Assembly (NCBI GenBank): GCA_963838805.1
Contig: CAWISK010000014.1
Span: 59,553-123,552, forward strand
DNA from: CAVRQM01 sp963838805
GTDB taxonomy: Bacteria > Pseudomonadota > Alphaproteobacteria > Acetobacterales > Acetobacteraceae
Length of the DNA stretch: 64,000 nt
Direction: 5' to 3'
Shown here: positions 38,084-47,085 of the stretch, piece after piece
How the letters are laid out: each line of letters begins with the position of its first letter
Numbering within the stretch: the stretch's first letter is position 1
Translations under genes and position numbers: made by a program
Notes under the pieces: generated by a model
What the model was told of the DNA's origin: nothing
What the model saw: the letters and a program-made list of their open reading frames with translations, nothing else
The model's database searches: none

Positions 38084-38157
38084 GGGCAAGAGCCTCCGAG
38101 TAAAGGACGTTGACAGCCACCCTCGCAGTCCTGCGATTGTGTGGGTCAATGCCAACA

Positions 38158-38172
38158 TTGTCTGGCAGACAA
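38158..38172. promoter_or_regulatory. Perfect 7-bp palindrome upstream of the MocR gene (candidate operator)
   Basis: TTGTCTG-G-CAGACAA is a perfect inverted repeat with a one-base centre, ending 1 base before the ATG of the MocR-type regulator and 75 bases upstream of the divergent dehydratase start. Its position fits an autoregulatory operator; binding is inferred. Confidence 0.5.
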
Positions 38173-38173
38173 G

Positions 38174-39525
38174 ATGTGGACCCCCACTCTCAGCGGCCGA
38201 AACCCGGTGCGCTATCTGGCTCTGGTCGAGGCGCTCGCGGAGGCGATCGAGGCGGGCGCGCTGGCGCCCGGCACTCGGCTGCCCACCCACCGCGACCTCG
38301 CCTGGCGGATCGGCGTGAACACCAGTACGGTGACGCAGGCCTACCGCGAAGCAGCGCGGCGGCACCTGATTTCGGGCGAGGTCGGGCGAGGCACCTACGT
38401 GCTGGCCGGAAGCCGCGAGGCTGCCCTGTTCGCTCTCAAGGCGAGCGTCGCGGACGCGGTCATGCCGATCGACCTCTCGACCAACGTGCCCGCCGTCGAT
38501 CCGGACGATAGCGGATCTGGAGCCACGCTCATGGCCCTGGCGCGTGAAGGCGCGCTCGGCACGAGGCTGTCGGCTATCATGCGGCCTCGCTGCTGCAACG
38601 GGTGCGACTGGCTGGCTCCACCTGGCTTGCCTCGCGCGCGCTGCACCTGCGCCCGGCCGACGTGGTGCCGTGCGCCGGCGCACAAGCCGCGCTGGCAGCG
38701 GCATTGCTCGGCCTGTGTGCGCCAGGTGACGCGGTAGTGGTGGAGGAGCTGACGTTCCCGGGCATAAAGGCGGCCGCGCGCCAGCTTCGTCTGCCTTTGC
38801 ACGGTATCGAGATGGATGACGAGGGGGTGTTGCCGGAGGCGCTGGACCGCGCCGCGCGCGCAACGGGCGCCAAGGTCGCGGTGCTCGTGCCGACCTTGCA
38901 GAACCCGACCGGTGCCGTCATGGGCGAGACACGCCGCCGAGATGTGGCGGAGGTCGCGCGCCGGAATCGGTTGTGGGTCATCGAGGACGACGTGTACGGG
39001 GCGCTGCTGGATCGCCCGCCGCTCGCCGCCCTTCTGCGGGAACAGGGCATCGTGGTCACGAGCCTCTCGAAGACGGTCGCGGCAGGCCTGCGCGTCGGCT
39101 TTGTTGCAGGCGCCTGTGCGCCCGTCCGTGCCCTGGCCGAAGAAGTGCACGCCACGGCCTGGCCGGTCGCGCCGCTGATGGCTGAAATCGCCTCCCGCTG
39201 GATCGAGGACGGTACCGCGGCCCGGCGCGTCGCGTGGCAGCGCCTCGAAGTGGCGGCCCGGCACGCGCGGGCGCGCCGCGTGCTGGGACTGGCGGGCATT
39301 CGGTCCGACCTGCCTGGCCCTCACCTATGGCTGCGGCTCACGTCCGGATCAGATGCCGCGGCCGCGCGCTGTCTGGCGGCCGGCGTGGACGTCGTTGCCT
39401 CCTCCTTGTTTGCGGTCACGCGCGAGGCGCCGGAAGGAATCCGCCTCAGCCTCACCGCGGCGCGAAGCCGCGCCGAGTTGAGCGAGGCCCTGACGCGCCT
39501 GCGCGATGCAGGTTTCACCGCATAG
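38174..39525 (+). CDS. MocR/PdxR-family GntR-aminotransferase regulator, frameshift
   Basis: Regulator fusing a GntR winged helix (residues 1-75: LAEAIEAGALAPGTRLPTHRDLAWRIGVNTSTVTQAYREA) to an aminotransferase-like PLP domain. The frame breaks near 38560; the second part carries PCAGAQAALAAAL, LVPTLQNPTGAVM, VIEDDVYGALL and the PLP lysine in SLSKTVAAGLRVGF. About 450 aa when joined. The ATG at 38174 lies directly behind a palindrome with no clear ribosome site. The divergent dehydratase is its likely target (inference). Confidence 0.9.
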
Positions 39526-39529
39526 TCGG

Positions 39530-40105
39530 TCAACCGCTGACGCCAAACTGGAACGCCTGCTCCAGCAGCAGGAACAGCAACAGCAGCGCCGTCGTCAGGG
39601 CATCGATCACCACCACCAGCAGCGCCGCACGGCCGGGCGACAGATCAAGGCCGCGATAGGCGAGGAACCAATGCAGCCCGAACTGATAGGCCAGCACGAC
39701 CAGCAGCGCCGCAATCGCCAGCGGGCGCTGCGGCAGTCCGGCGCCGGCCAGCAACCCTGCCAGCAGGAACACGACAAGTGTCGCCAGGGTCGTCGTCCAG
39801 AGCGACCAGTTGAAAGCGACCGCGAATCGCCCCCATTGCGCGTCGCGAGCCCAGCGCCTGGCCATCGTCTCGGAGGCTACCAGCGGCAACAGCAGCAGGG
39901 CGACGGCGGCCGGCAGCGCCGCCAGATCATGCGCGTCGCCGCCGCCCAGCAGCGCCAGCACACCGAACACCAGTGGGAAGGCCAGCAATGGCGCAAGGCT
40001 GGCCAGCACGTCCTGCGCCCCGCCGCCGAGATGGCGAAAACCGGACGCATCGAACCGGGCCAGCAGCAACAGCCCGCGCACCACGTTGACGAGAGAGGCC
40101 GTCAC
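39530..40105 (-). CDS. Integral membrane protein of unknown function
   Basis: 191-residue inner-membrane protein with about five transmembrane helices (around residues 32-52, 62-78, 98-122, 130-150, 160-182). No catalytic motif. The start overlaps the dapE stop (ATGA), so it is coupled to dapD-dapE. Comparable YIP1-like membrane proteins follow dapE in relatives, but I cannot assign a family with certainty. Confidence 0.75.
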   Translation of the reverse strand: MTASLVNVVRGLLLLARFDASGFRHLGGGAQDVLASLAPLLAFPLVFGVLALLGGGDAHDLAALPAAVALLLLPLVASETMARRWARDAQWGRFAVAFNWSLWTTTLATLVVFLLAGLLAGAGLPQRPLAIAALLVVLAYQFGLHWFLAYRGLDLSPGRAALLVVVIDALTTALLLLFLLLEQAFQFGVSG

Positions 40106-41226
40106 CGCAGCAGCGCCGCCAGCACGTCCGCATAGATCTCGGCGAGCTGGCGCAAGTCAGCGACCGGCACGCATTCATCCGCCTGGTGCATGGTGCTGCC
40201 GACAAGCCCGAACTCGGCGACCGGGCAATAGCGAGCGATAAAGCGCGCGTCCGATGTGCCGCCCCCCGTGTCGAGACGCGGCGCGATGCCGGTCGCCCCG
40301 GCGATGGCCTGGCACAGCGCTGTGGTCCATTGCGCGGGGCGCGTGTGGAAGCTCTCGCCGCTGACCGACACGGCAAGCTGGAACCGTTCGGCGTGCCCGC
40401 TCAGCACGGCATGCAGCCACCGTTCAAGCGAGGCGCCGGTATGGCGGTCGTTGAAGCGGATGTTCAGCGTCGCGCGCGCGGCGGCCGGAATCACGTTGCT
40501 CGCCGGATTACCGACGTCGATGCTGGTGATCTGCGCCGTCGAGGGCTCGAACCAGTCCGTGCCATCGTCGAGAGGCTCCGCGATCATCGCCGCGAGTGCC
40601 CGGGTCAGTCGATGCACGGGATTGTCCGCCCGCTGCGGATAGGCGCTGTGGCCCTGCACGCCGTGGACGATGATCCGTGCTGTGAGGCTGCCGCGCCGCC
40701 CGATCTTCACGATCTCGCCCAGCCGATGCGGGTTGGTTGGCTCTCCGACCAGGCAGAAATCGGGGATCTCATGCCGCTCGGCCAGCCAGTCCAGGACGCG
40801 CACTGTCCCGTCGGCGGCCGGCCCTTCCTCGTCGCCGGTGATGAGCAGGCTGATGGAGCCCGAATGCTCGGCGTGCCGGGCGCAGGCGGCGACGAAGGCG
40901 GCAACAGCACCCTTCATGTCGCAGGCGCCGCGGCCGTACAGCACATCGCCCACGACCTCTGCCGCGAACGGATCATGGCGCCACAATGCCGGATCGCCAG
41001 GCGGCACCACATCGGTATGGCCCGCGAAACAGAAATGCGGGCTGCCCTGTCCGCGCCGCGCGTACAGGTTCGGCGTCTCCCCGAACACCAGGCGCTCCAC
41101 CCTGAAGCCGATCGGCTCCAGCGCCGCCTGCACCACATCGAGCGCCCCCGCATCCGCCGGGGTCACCGATGCGCAGCGGATCAGCGCCCGCGCCAGCGGC
41201 AGCGGATCGTGCGCGTCCGCGATCAC
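40102..41226 (-). CDS. dapE: Succinyl-diaminopimelate desuccinylase
   Basis: Dinuclear zinc peptidase of lysine/diaminopimelate synthesis, 374 aa. Metal site residues: His in CFAGHTDVVPPGD, bridging Asp in YGRGACDMKGAVAAF, catalytic Glu pair in ITGDEEGPAADGT and the distal His in LVGSTMHQADE. Lid domain includes GVQGHSAYPQRADNP. GTG 41226 overlaps the dapD stop as GTGA. Confidence 0.97.
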   Translation of the reverse strand: MIADAHDPLPLARALIRCASVTPADAGALDVVQAALEPIGFRVERLVFGETPNLYARRGQGSPHFCFAGHTDVVPPGDPALWRHDPFAAEVVGDVLYGRGACDMKGAVAAFVAACARHAEHSGSISLLITGDEEGPAADGTVRVLDWLAERHEIPDFCLVGEPTNPHRLGEIVKIGRRGSLTARIIVHGVQGHSAYPQRADNPVHRLTRALAAMIAEPLDDGTDWFEPSTAQITSIDVGNPASNVIPAAARATLNIRFNDRHTGASLERWLHAVLSGHAERFQLAVSVSGESFHTRPAQWTTALCQAIAGATGIAPRLDTGGGTSDARFIARYCPVAEFGLVGSTMHQADECVPVADLRQLAEIYADVLAALLR

Positions 41227-42083
41227 TCGCGCAGCAATTCGTTGATCGAGGTCTTGGCGCGGGTGCGCTCGTCCACCCGCTTGACGATCACCGCACATGC
41301 CAGGCCGGGGCCGGGCGAGCCGTCCGGCAGCGGGCGCCCCGGCATGGTGCCAGGCACCACCACCGAATAGGGCGGCACGCGGCCCATGAACACCTCGCCG
41401 GTGGCGCGGTCGATGATGCGGGTCGAGGCGCCGATGAACACGCCCATCGACAGCACGCTGCCGCGCTCGACGCGCACGCCTTCGGCCACTTCGCTGCGCG
41501 CGCCCACGAAACAATCATCCTCGATCACCACCGGGGCGGCCTGCAACGGCTCCAGGACCCCGCCGATGCCGGCACCGCCGCTGATGTGGCAGCGGGCGCC
41601 GATCTGCGCGCAACTGCCCACGGTGGCCCAGGTGTCGATCATCGTGGCGGCACCGACATGAGCGCCAATATTGATGAAGCTGGGCATCAGCACGACCCCC
41701 GGCGCCACATAGGCGCCGGCCCGCACCACGGCCCCGGGCACGGCGCGGAAGCCCGCCGCGCGAAACCGCTCGATATCCCAGCCCACGGTCTTCATCGGCA
41801 CCTTGTCGAACACCGGGGCGCCACCAGGGCCGGGCATCAGACCGCTGTCGTTCAGGCGGAAGGACAGCAGCACCGCCTTCTTGAGCCATTCGTGGACGAT
41901 CCAGGCGCCATCCGGCGCATTCCGCCCTTCAGTCGAGGGTGCCGCGACCCGCAGCTCGCCCCGCCCCAGCGCCGCCAGGACCTGCTCGACCAGCTCGCGG
42001 TCCGGACCCTGCGTCTGTCCGTCCAGTTGGTCGCGCTGCGCCCACAGGGCCTCGATCGCCGCGCGGAGCGGATGGTCGGTCAT
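41223..42083 (-). CDS. dapD: Tetrahydrodipicolinate N-succinyltransferase
   Basis: Precedes DapE in the succinylase pathway, 286 aa trimeric left-handed beta-helix enzyme. Hexapeptide repeats are visible through GAYVAPGVVLMPSFINIGAHVG, GTWATVGSCAQIG-type coils and GVFIGASTRIIDRATGEVFMGRVPPYSVVVPG. Substrate residues lie in PGGAPVFDKVPMKTVGW. First gene of dapD-dapE-membrane protein. Confidence 0.97.
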   Translation of the reverse strand: MTDHPLRAAIEALWAQRDQLDGQTQGPDRELVEQVLAALGRGELRVAAPSTEGRNAPDGAWIVHEWLKKAVLLSFRLNDSGLMPGPGGAPVFDKVPMKTVGWDIERFRAAGFRAVPGAVVRAGAYVAPGVVLMPSFINIGAHVGAATMIDTWATVGSCAQIGARCHISGGAGIGGVLEPLQAAPVVIEDDCFVGARSEVAEGVRVERGSVLSMGVFIGASTRIIDRATGEVFMGRVPPYSVVVPGTMPGRPLPDGSPGPGLACAVIVKRVDERTRAKTSINELLRE

Positions 42084-42407
42084 GCTGGCGGCCTCACGGC
42101 TGGGGTCTGGGGCGAACGGGGCGGACGATGCTCAGCGGGCCGGAGCGTTGTCAATCGGGCGAGGAAAGGGCGGCACGACCGCCTCGATAACCTTCGATTC
42201 ATCCGGCTCGGGTCCAATGGCGCGCTCATGGAGCATGAACGCGCATGAGAGACGTCCGAGCGCCAGCCCGGCGAGCAGTTCGCCAGCCAGGACGGGCGCC
42301 TAAGACCGCTTCGGCGGTAGCCGAGGCCGACGCGGACAGTACCGGCGCTGCGCGGCGATCCCCTGCGTGACGCGCTGCTCGACAGCCGGCAGCGCTGGCG
42401 GCACCTG

Positions 42408-43697
42408 GTGACCCTTGCCACCGACCTCGCGTTCGAGACGGATGCACAGGGCTGCTTCGTATTCGTGGCCCCTACGGCGGTGCTCGGCTGGTCCGCGGAC
42501 ACGCTGGTCGGCCAATCCGCGAAATTGCTGCTGGCCAGCGGCCAGGGCGGCCCCGACGCCGGTTTCGATCCGTTTCGGGCCGCGGCCCCGCTGCGCGGCC
42601 AGCGCGCCTGGGTGCGGCGGCAGGATGGCGGCCTCGCCTGCCTCTCCTTCTCGGTCGCCCCGCTGCTGGACAGCGCCGGGCATGTGGTGGGCTCGCGCGG
42701 GGTCGGTCAGGACATCACCGAACGCGACCGGGGCGAGGGAGCGATCGCCACCGCGCTGCGCCGTACCGACATCGTGGACCATATCCTGTGGCGGATGCGC
42801 CAGGAGGTACTGGCGCCGCGCATGATGCAGGTGACACTCGAGGCGCTGTGCGGCGCGATCGGCGCCGAGGGTGCCGCGGTTCTCGACTGCCCGGGCGAGG
42901 CCGTGCTGCACCATACCGGCCATGACGCAGCGGGGGTGCTGCGCCCGGCCCTGCTGCTGCTCCGGCAAGGCGGCCCGGACGGCGCCCACGCCATCGCTCC
43001 CGACCGGCGCAGGCTGCTGGCCTGCCCCTGCCAGACCCGGTTCGGCGGGCGTGCCGGGCTTGTGCTGTGGCGCAGCCCGGAGGGCCGGGCCTGGGACGAC
43101 GACGACCTGGCGCTGATCGGTTCGATCACCGGTCTCGTGCGTGTCATCCTCGAACACGAATCGATCCAGCAGGAAATGGCGCGACAGGCGCGCACCGACC
43201 CGCTGACCGGATTGCTCAACCGCCGCGCGTTCCTCGACGAGCTGAGCCGCCGGGTGGAGCGCCTGGACCGCGAGGGCGTACCCGGCACGCTGATGTTCGT
43301 GGATCTGGACAATTTCAAGCGCCTCAACGACGCCCTCGGCCACGATGTTGGCGACGACGCACTGTGCATCGCCGCCAATCTGCTGCGTGCGGCGGTTCGC
43401 CCGGCCGACCTCGTGGCGCGGCTGGGCGGCGACGAGTTCGCGCTCTGGCTGGACGGAGCCGATGAGCTGACCGCCGCCGAGCGTGCCGAGATGCTGCGTA
43501 TCGAGGGACCGCGCTCCCTCGCGCACCTCTGCGAACTGCAGGGGCCGGGCGTCAGCATGTCGATCGGCATCGCTACGCGCTGGCCGGGTCGCGGCGAGGA
43601 TATCGACACGCTGATGCACCGCGCGGACCAGATCATGTACGAGGTGAAGCGCGCCGGCCGCGGCCATTGGCGCGTTTCGAGATCGGACGGCTGGTGA
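42408..43697 (+). CDS. Diguanylate cyclase with PAS and GAF-like domains
   Basis: Signalling enzyme predicted to make cyclic di-GMP. Residues 1-110 form a PAS domain (DLAFETDAQGCFVFVAPTAVLGW...VGSRGVGQDITERD), 115-255 a GAF-like region, and 260-430 a GGDEF domain with RTDPLTGLLNRRAFL, DLDNFKRLNDALGHDVGD and the active motif GGDEF. A typical RxxD inhibitory site is not evident. GTG 42408 is the first start in frame, but coding-like sequence (PLRDALLDSRQRWRHL) continues upstream to ~42350, where an indel probably joins it to a frame starting ATG 42246. The stop overlaps the next gene (TGATG). Confidence 0.92.
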   Translation: MTLATDLAFETDAQGCFVFVAPTAVLGWSADTLVGQSAKLLLASGQGGPDAGFDPFRAAAPLRGQRAWVRRQDGGLACLSFSVAPLLDSAGHVVGSRGVGQDITERDRGEGAIATALRRTDIVDHILWRMRQEVLAPRMMQVTLEALCGAIGAEGAAVLDCPGEAVLHHTGHDAAGVLRPALLLLRQGGPDGAHAIAPDRRRLLACPCQTRFGGRAGLVLWRSPEGRAWDDDDLALIGSITGLVRVILEHESIQQEMARQARTDPLTGLLNRRAFLDELSRRVERLDREGVPGTLMFVDLDNFKRLNDALGHDVGDDALCIAANLLRAAVRPADLVARLGGDEFALWLDGADELTAAERAEMLRIEGPRSLAHLCELQGPGVSMSIGIATRWPGRGEDIDTLMHRADQIMYEVKRAGRGHWRVSRSDGW

Positions 43698-44939
43698 TGC
43701 GGCCAGCGCCTGCGATCTCGCTCGCCCCCCGGCGCGACCCCACCCGCGACGAGACTGCGCGAGTGCGCCTCGCCGCCAGCCCCGAGACCTCCGCCGAGTT
43801 GTTGCACGCATTAGCCACCGATCCGCTGGTAACGGTACGGGCGGCCGTTGCCCTCAATCCGTCCGCGCCGGCGGGTCTCGACTCTCGGATAGCCACGGAT
43901 GGCGATGCCCGTGTTCGCGCCTTGCTCGCCCATAAGCTGGCGACATTGCTGCCGCACGTCTGCGGCCCCGAACGTGAACGGCTGCGCGAGCATGCGCTGT
44001 CCACTCTCACCGTGCTGGTCGAGGACGAGGCGGTGCGCGTGCGCGCTGCGATCGCAGACGTCGTGAAGGACATGCCGCAGGCGCCGCGCGAGCTGATCCT
44101 GCGGCTTGCGCGCGATGCCGCCATTCCCGTGAGCGAGCAGGTCATCCGCCTCTCGCCGCTGCTGACGGCCGACGATCTGCTGAGTCTGCTGGACCGGCCA
44201 GCAGGCCCGTGCACCGCCCTGGCTGTCGCCCGCCGCCCCGGGCTGGACGAGTCGGTGGCCGATGCGATCGCCGCGACCGCCAACCATGGCGCCATCGCGG
44301 CCCTGCTCCGCAACCACTCCGCCGCGATCCGCGAGGCGACGCTCGACGCCCTGGCGGCGCGTGCCGCGGCGCACGAGGACTGGCACGACCCGCTGGCGCG
44401 GCGTCCTCGGCTGAGCGCTGCCGCGGCTCGCGCGCTGTCGGAGTTCGTCGCCACGGGGCTGCTGGAAGTGCTCGCCGGTCGCTGCGACCTGGACCCGGCA
44501 ATCATGGCCGAGTTGCAACAGCGTCTGACCGAGCGCCTGCAACCGGCCGCTCCCACTTTCCCGCCACGTCACCCCGCGAGCATGGACGAAGCAATGGCGA
44601 GTGCGCGGACGCTGCTCCGTGACAACCGGCTCGACGAGTTGGCGGTACTGGCGGCCGCGCAACGTGGCGATGCGCGGTTGTGCGCGGCGCTGCTCGCGGT
44701 CGCGGGGGACGTGCCGGTCGCGGTCGTTGAACGGGCCGCCACGCTGCGCAGTGCCAAGGGTTTGGTCAGTCTGGTCTGGGCCGCGGGATTTACGATGCGG
44801 GCTCGGCCGTCTCGTGCAGGACGTGCTGGGCGGGCTGGCCCCCAACGGCGCCCTGCGCGCGACTTCGAGCGGCGATTTTCCACTCGCTCCGGAGGAGATG
44901 CGTTGGCAACTCGACCTGTTGAAGCGCCTGGGGCGATGA
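43697..44939 (+). CDS. DUF2336 HEAT-like protein, one frameshift
   Basis: About 413 aa, alpha-helical repeat protein of the DUF2336 family, which often neighbours signalling genes in alphaproteobacteria. Repeats of the form VRAAVALNPSAPAGL, VRVRAAIADVVKDMP and IREATLDALAARAAAH are visible. After an indel near 44797 the end reads LVQDVLGGLAPNGALRATSSGDFPLAPEEMRWQLDLL. Translationally coupled to the diguanylate cyclase, so the two probably act together (inference). Confidence 0.85.
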
Positions 44940-45109
44940 CCAGCCAGAAGGGCTCTGGCCTGTTCCTCGGCACAAATGCAATTAATGGATATTTTACGGA
45001 TGTTTTACTTCCGCATTGATCCCGAAAAAACGATTTCGTCACTGACCCGGTTCCAGCCTTTCAGTGCCCGCTCGAACGAATTGTCGGGTCGAAAGGGCGA
45101 ACAAACGCG

Positions 45110-47008
45110 ATGGACGATACGAAGGTCATCAGTCGGCCTGATGATGCCACTATCACGCGAGCCGCGCGGCTGCTCCGTCCACATCGGTCCCGCACCGAAC
45201 CTGCCCCGGCTGCTGGCTCGACGCGCGAGCGGCGCACAGGGACGGTATGGTTCGACTATACCGACCTGGTTCACTACTTCGAGGACAACCGGGTACCGAC
45301 CGGCATCCAGCGTGTGCAGATCGGCCTGTTTCGCGCGAGCCTCGAACACGGGTTGGGAACGGCCACCGAGCGGCTGGCGGCGTGCAGCTTCGATATGCAG
45401 CGGCGCTGCTGGGTCGCCATTCCCGACGTGCTGCTGGCGTCGGTGTGCCGTGCGGCCTGTCACGCCTCGACCGCTTCACCCGGCAGCGACGACGAGGCGT
45501 GGCGCGCGCTGACCACGGCACTGCGGCAGAGCGTCGCGACCGGGCCGGCGGCCTCCTTCATTCCAGGCGACATGCTGGTGAATATCGGCAGCTCGTGGTG
45601 GATTCCCGACTACCTGCGCTACGTGAAGCACCTGCAACGCGAGCGCGGCGTGCTGTACGCCGCCTTCGTGCATGACTGCATTCCGATGCGCGTGCCGGAG
45701 ACCTGCTCGGCCAGCCTGGTGGCGGAGTTCGCGACCTGGTTCGGCGAGACCATGCGCAACGCAGACCTGGTCCTGGCGAACTCCGCGCACACCGCGCGCG
45801 ACATAGCGTTGCTGGGGCCTGCGCAATGCGGCCAGCCCGTCACCGCGCACGTGGTCCGGCTGGACGCACGGTTCGACGACGGACCGCAACCGGGAGCGGT
45901 GACGGCGGCGCGGCTCGACGCCGCGACCCACGCCACGCTGGGCATCCGCCGCCCTTTCGCGCTGTTCGTGGCGACACTCGAGGCGCGCAAGAACCATCTG
46001 TTCGTTTTCAAGTGCTGGCGCGAGCTGGTCGAGCGGCACGGCGACGCGGTGCCGGACCTGCTCTGCGTCGGCAAGCAGGGCTGGCTGTTCGACTACACGC
46101 TGAACTGGCTTCACGTGCACCCGAAACTGGCCGATCGGGTGCGGCTGCTTGGCACGTTGCCCGACCATGACATTGCGGCACTGTACCGCACCGCTCAGTT
46201 CACCGTCTACTGCTCGCACTACGAGGGCTGGGGGCTGCCGATCACCGAGAGCCTGAGCCACGGGCGGGTGCCGCTGGTACCGGACCACACCTCGTTGCCC
46301 GAGGCCGGCGGCGCATTCGCGGCCTATTACGAGCCCGGCTCGCAGGAGGCGTTCTGCGCCCAGGTCGAACGGATGCTGGATCGGGCATGGCGCGGCGAGA
46401 TGGAGGCCCGCATCCGCGCTCGCCACCGGCCGCGCGCGTGGAGCGACGTGCTGGCGCAGCTCGTCTCCACGGTGCGCGAGGCGCCGGTGCGCGCGGCTGC
46501 CGGCAATGCTCCGTTCGCTGTTCAGACCGGCCGCATCTACAGCCTTGGCCGGCATCGACGCGGCGCCGCCACAGGCGCCGAGGATGGCGATCCCCTTCGG
46601 CACGGTATCGGCTGGCACGCCGCGGAGGATTGGGGCGGTTGGTCGCGGCTGGCACAGGCGCAACTGCTGTTCACCTTGCCCGGCCGACCGCGCGAGACCG
46701 TGCTCTACCTGCTGGTGCGCGGCGGTCCGGCCGAGCAGGTGCTGCACGTGCAGGCGGCCGGGCGGCCCCTGTCCCCCGTGACACTGTATCCCGGCCAGCG
46801 CCGTTTGGTGCGCGTACCGCTCGACCGCTCGGCCGTCGGACCCGAGCTGCTGGTGACCTTCACGGCCCCGCCCTACAGCCTGGCCGGCCATACCGGCGGC
46901 GGCGACCCGCGCGAGATCGGCTTCGGTCTCGAAGCGCTTGCCGTTGCCGACCGGCGCGACGCTGCATCGCGCGTCGAGGTGCTGGAGCACTTTCTGGCGC
47001 CCGGGTGA
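45110..47008 (+). CDS. GT4-type glycosyltransferase with C-terminal beta-sandwich-like domain
   Basis: 632 aa. N-terminal DYTDLVHYFEDNRVPTGIQRVQ is typical of a group of capsule/exopolysaccharide transferases; the GT-B C-domain has FALFVATLEARKNHLFVFKCW, LCVGKQGWLFDY and the nucleotide-sugar EGWGLPITESLSHG segment near residue 371. Residues ~500-632 add a separate domain with alternating hydrophobic strands (WHAAEDWGGWSRLAQAQLLFTL...VLYLLVRGGPAEQVLHVQ), perhaps carbohydrate-binding. The 170 bases before it are AT-richer than their surroundings and may hold its promoter. Substrate unknown. Confidence 0.88.
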   Translation: MDDTKVISRPDDATITRAARLLRPHRSRTEPAPAAGSTRERRTGTVWFDYTDLVHYFEDNRVPTGIQRVQIGLFRASLEHGLGTATERLAACSFDMQRRCWVAIPDVLLASVCRAACHASTASPGSDDEAWRALTTALRQSVATGPAASFIPGDMLVNIGSSWWIPDYLRYVKHLQRERGVLYAAFVHDCIPMRVPETCSASLVAEFATWFGETMRNADLVLANSAHTARDIALLGPAQCGQPVTAHVVRLDARFDDGPQPGAVTAARLDAATHATLGIRRPFALFVATLEARKNHLFVFKCWRELVERHGDAVPDLLCVGKQGWLFDYTLNWLHVHPKLADRVRLLGTLPDHDIAALYRTAQFTVYCSHYEGWGLPITESLSHGRVPLVPDHTSLPEAGGAFAAYYEPGSQEAFCAQVERMLDRAWRGEMEARIRARHRPRAWSDVLAQLVSTVREAPVRAAAGNAPFAVQTGRIYSLGRHRRGAATGAEDGDPLRHGIGWHAAEDWGGWSRLAQAQLLFTLPGRPRETVLYLLVRGGPAEQVLHVQAAGRPLSPVTLYPGQRRLVRVPLDRSAVGPELLVTFTAPPYSLAGHTGGGDPREIGFGLEALAVADRRDAASRVEVLEHFLAPG

Positions 47009-47029
47009 ACTGCAGGCAGTTCATCGCGG

Positions 47030-47057
47030 CCCTCACCCAACCCTCTCCCAAAGGGAG
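47030..47057. repeat. Intergenic CCCTCACCC repeat, shorter copy
   Basis: CCCTCACCCAACCCTCTCCC followed by AAAGGGAG, related to the element at 12342-12409. A 5-bp stem CTCCC/GGGAG at 47045-47057 lies between the convergent glycosyltransferase and binding-protein genes and could serve as a bidirectional terminator. Confidence 0.7.
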
Positions 47058-47085
47058 TCGGGATCCGGGCGCGAAGACGGCGGCG

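Noticed and set aside
36107..38863. Single 918-codon minus frame over truA and the dehydratase
   Set aside because: Only the central part (dehydratase) has homology; the flanks are antisense of truA and of MocR, joined by an indel that removed a stop.
44940..45109. AT-richer gap as a transferred island border
   Set aside because: Only 170 bases and a promoter region explains it better; no repeats, integrase or tRNA nearby.
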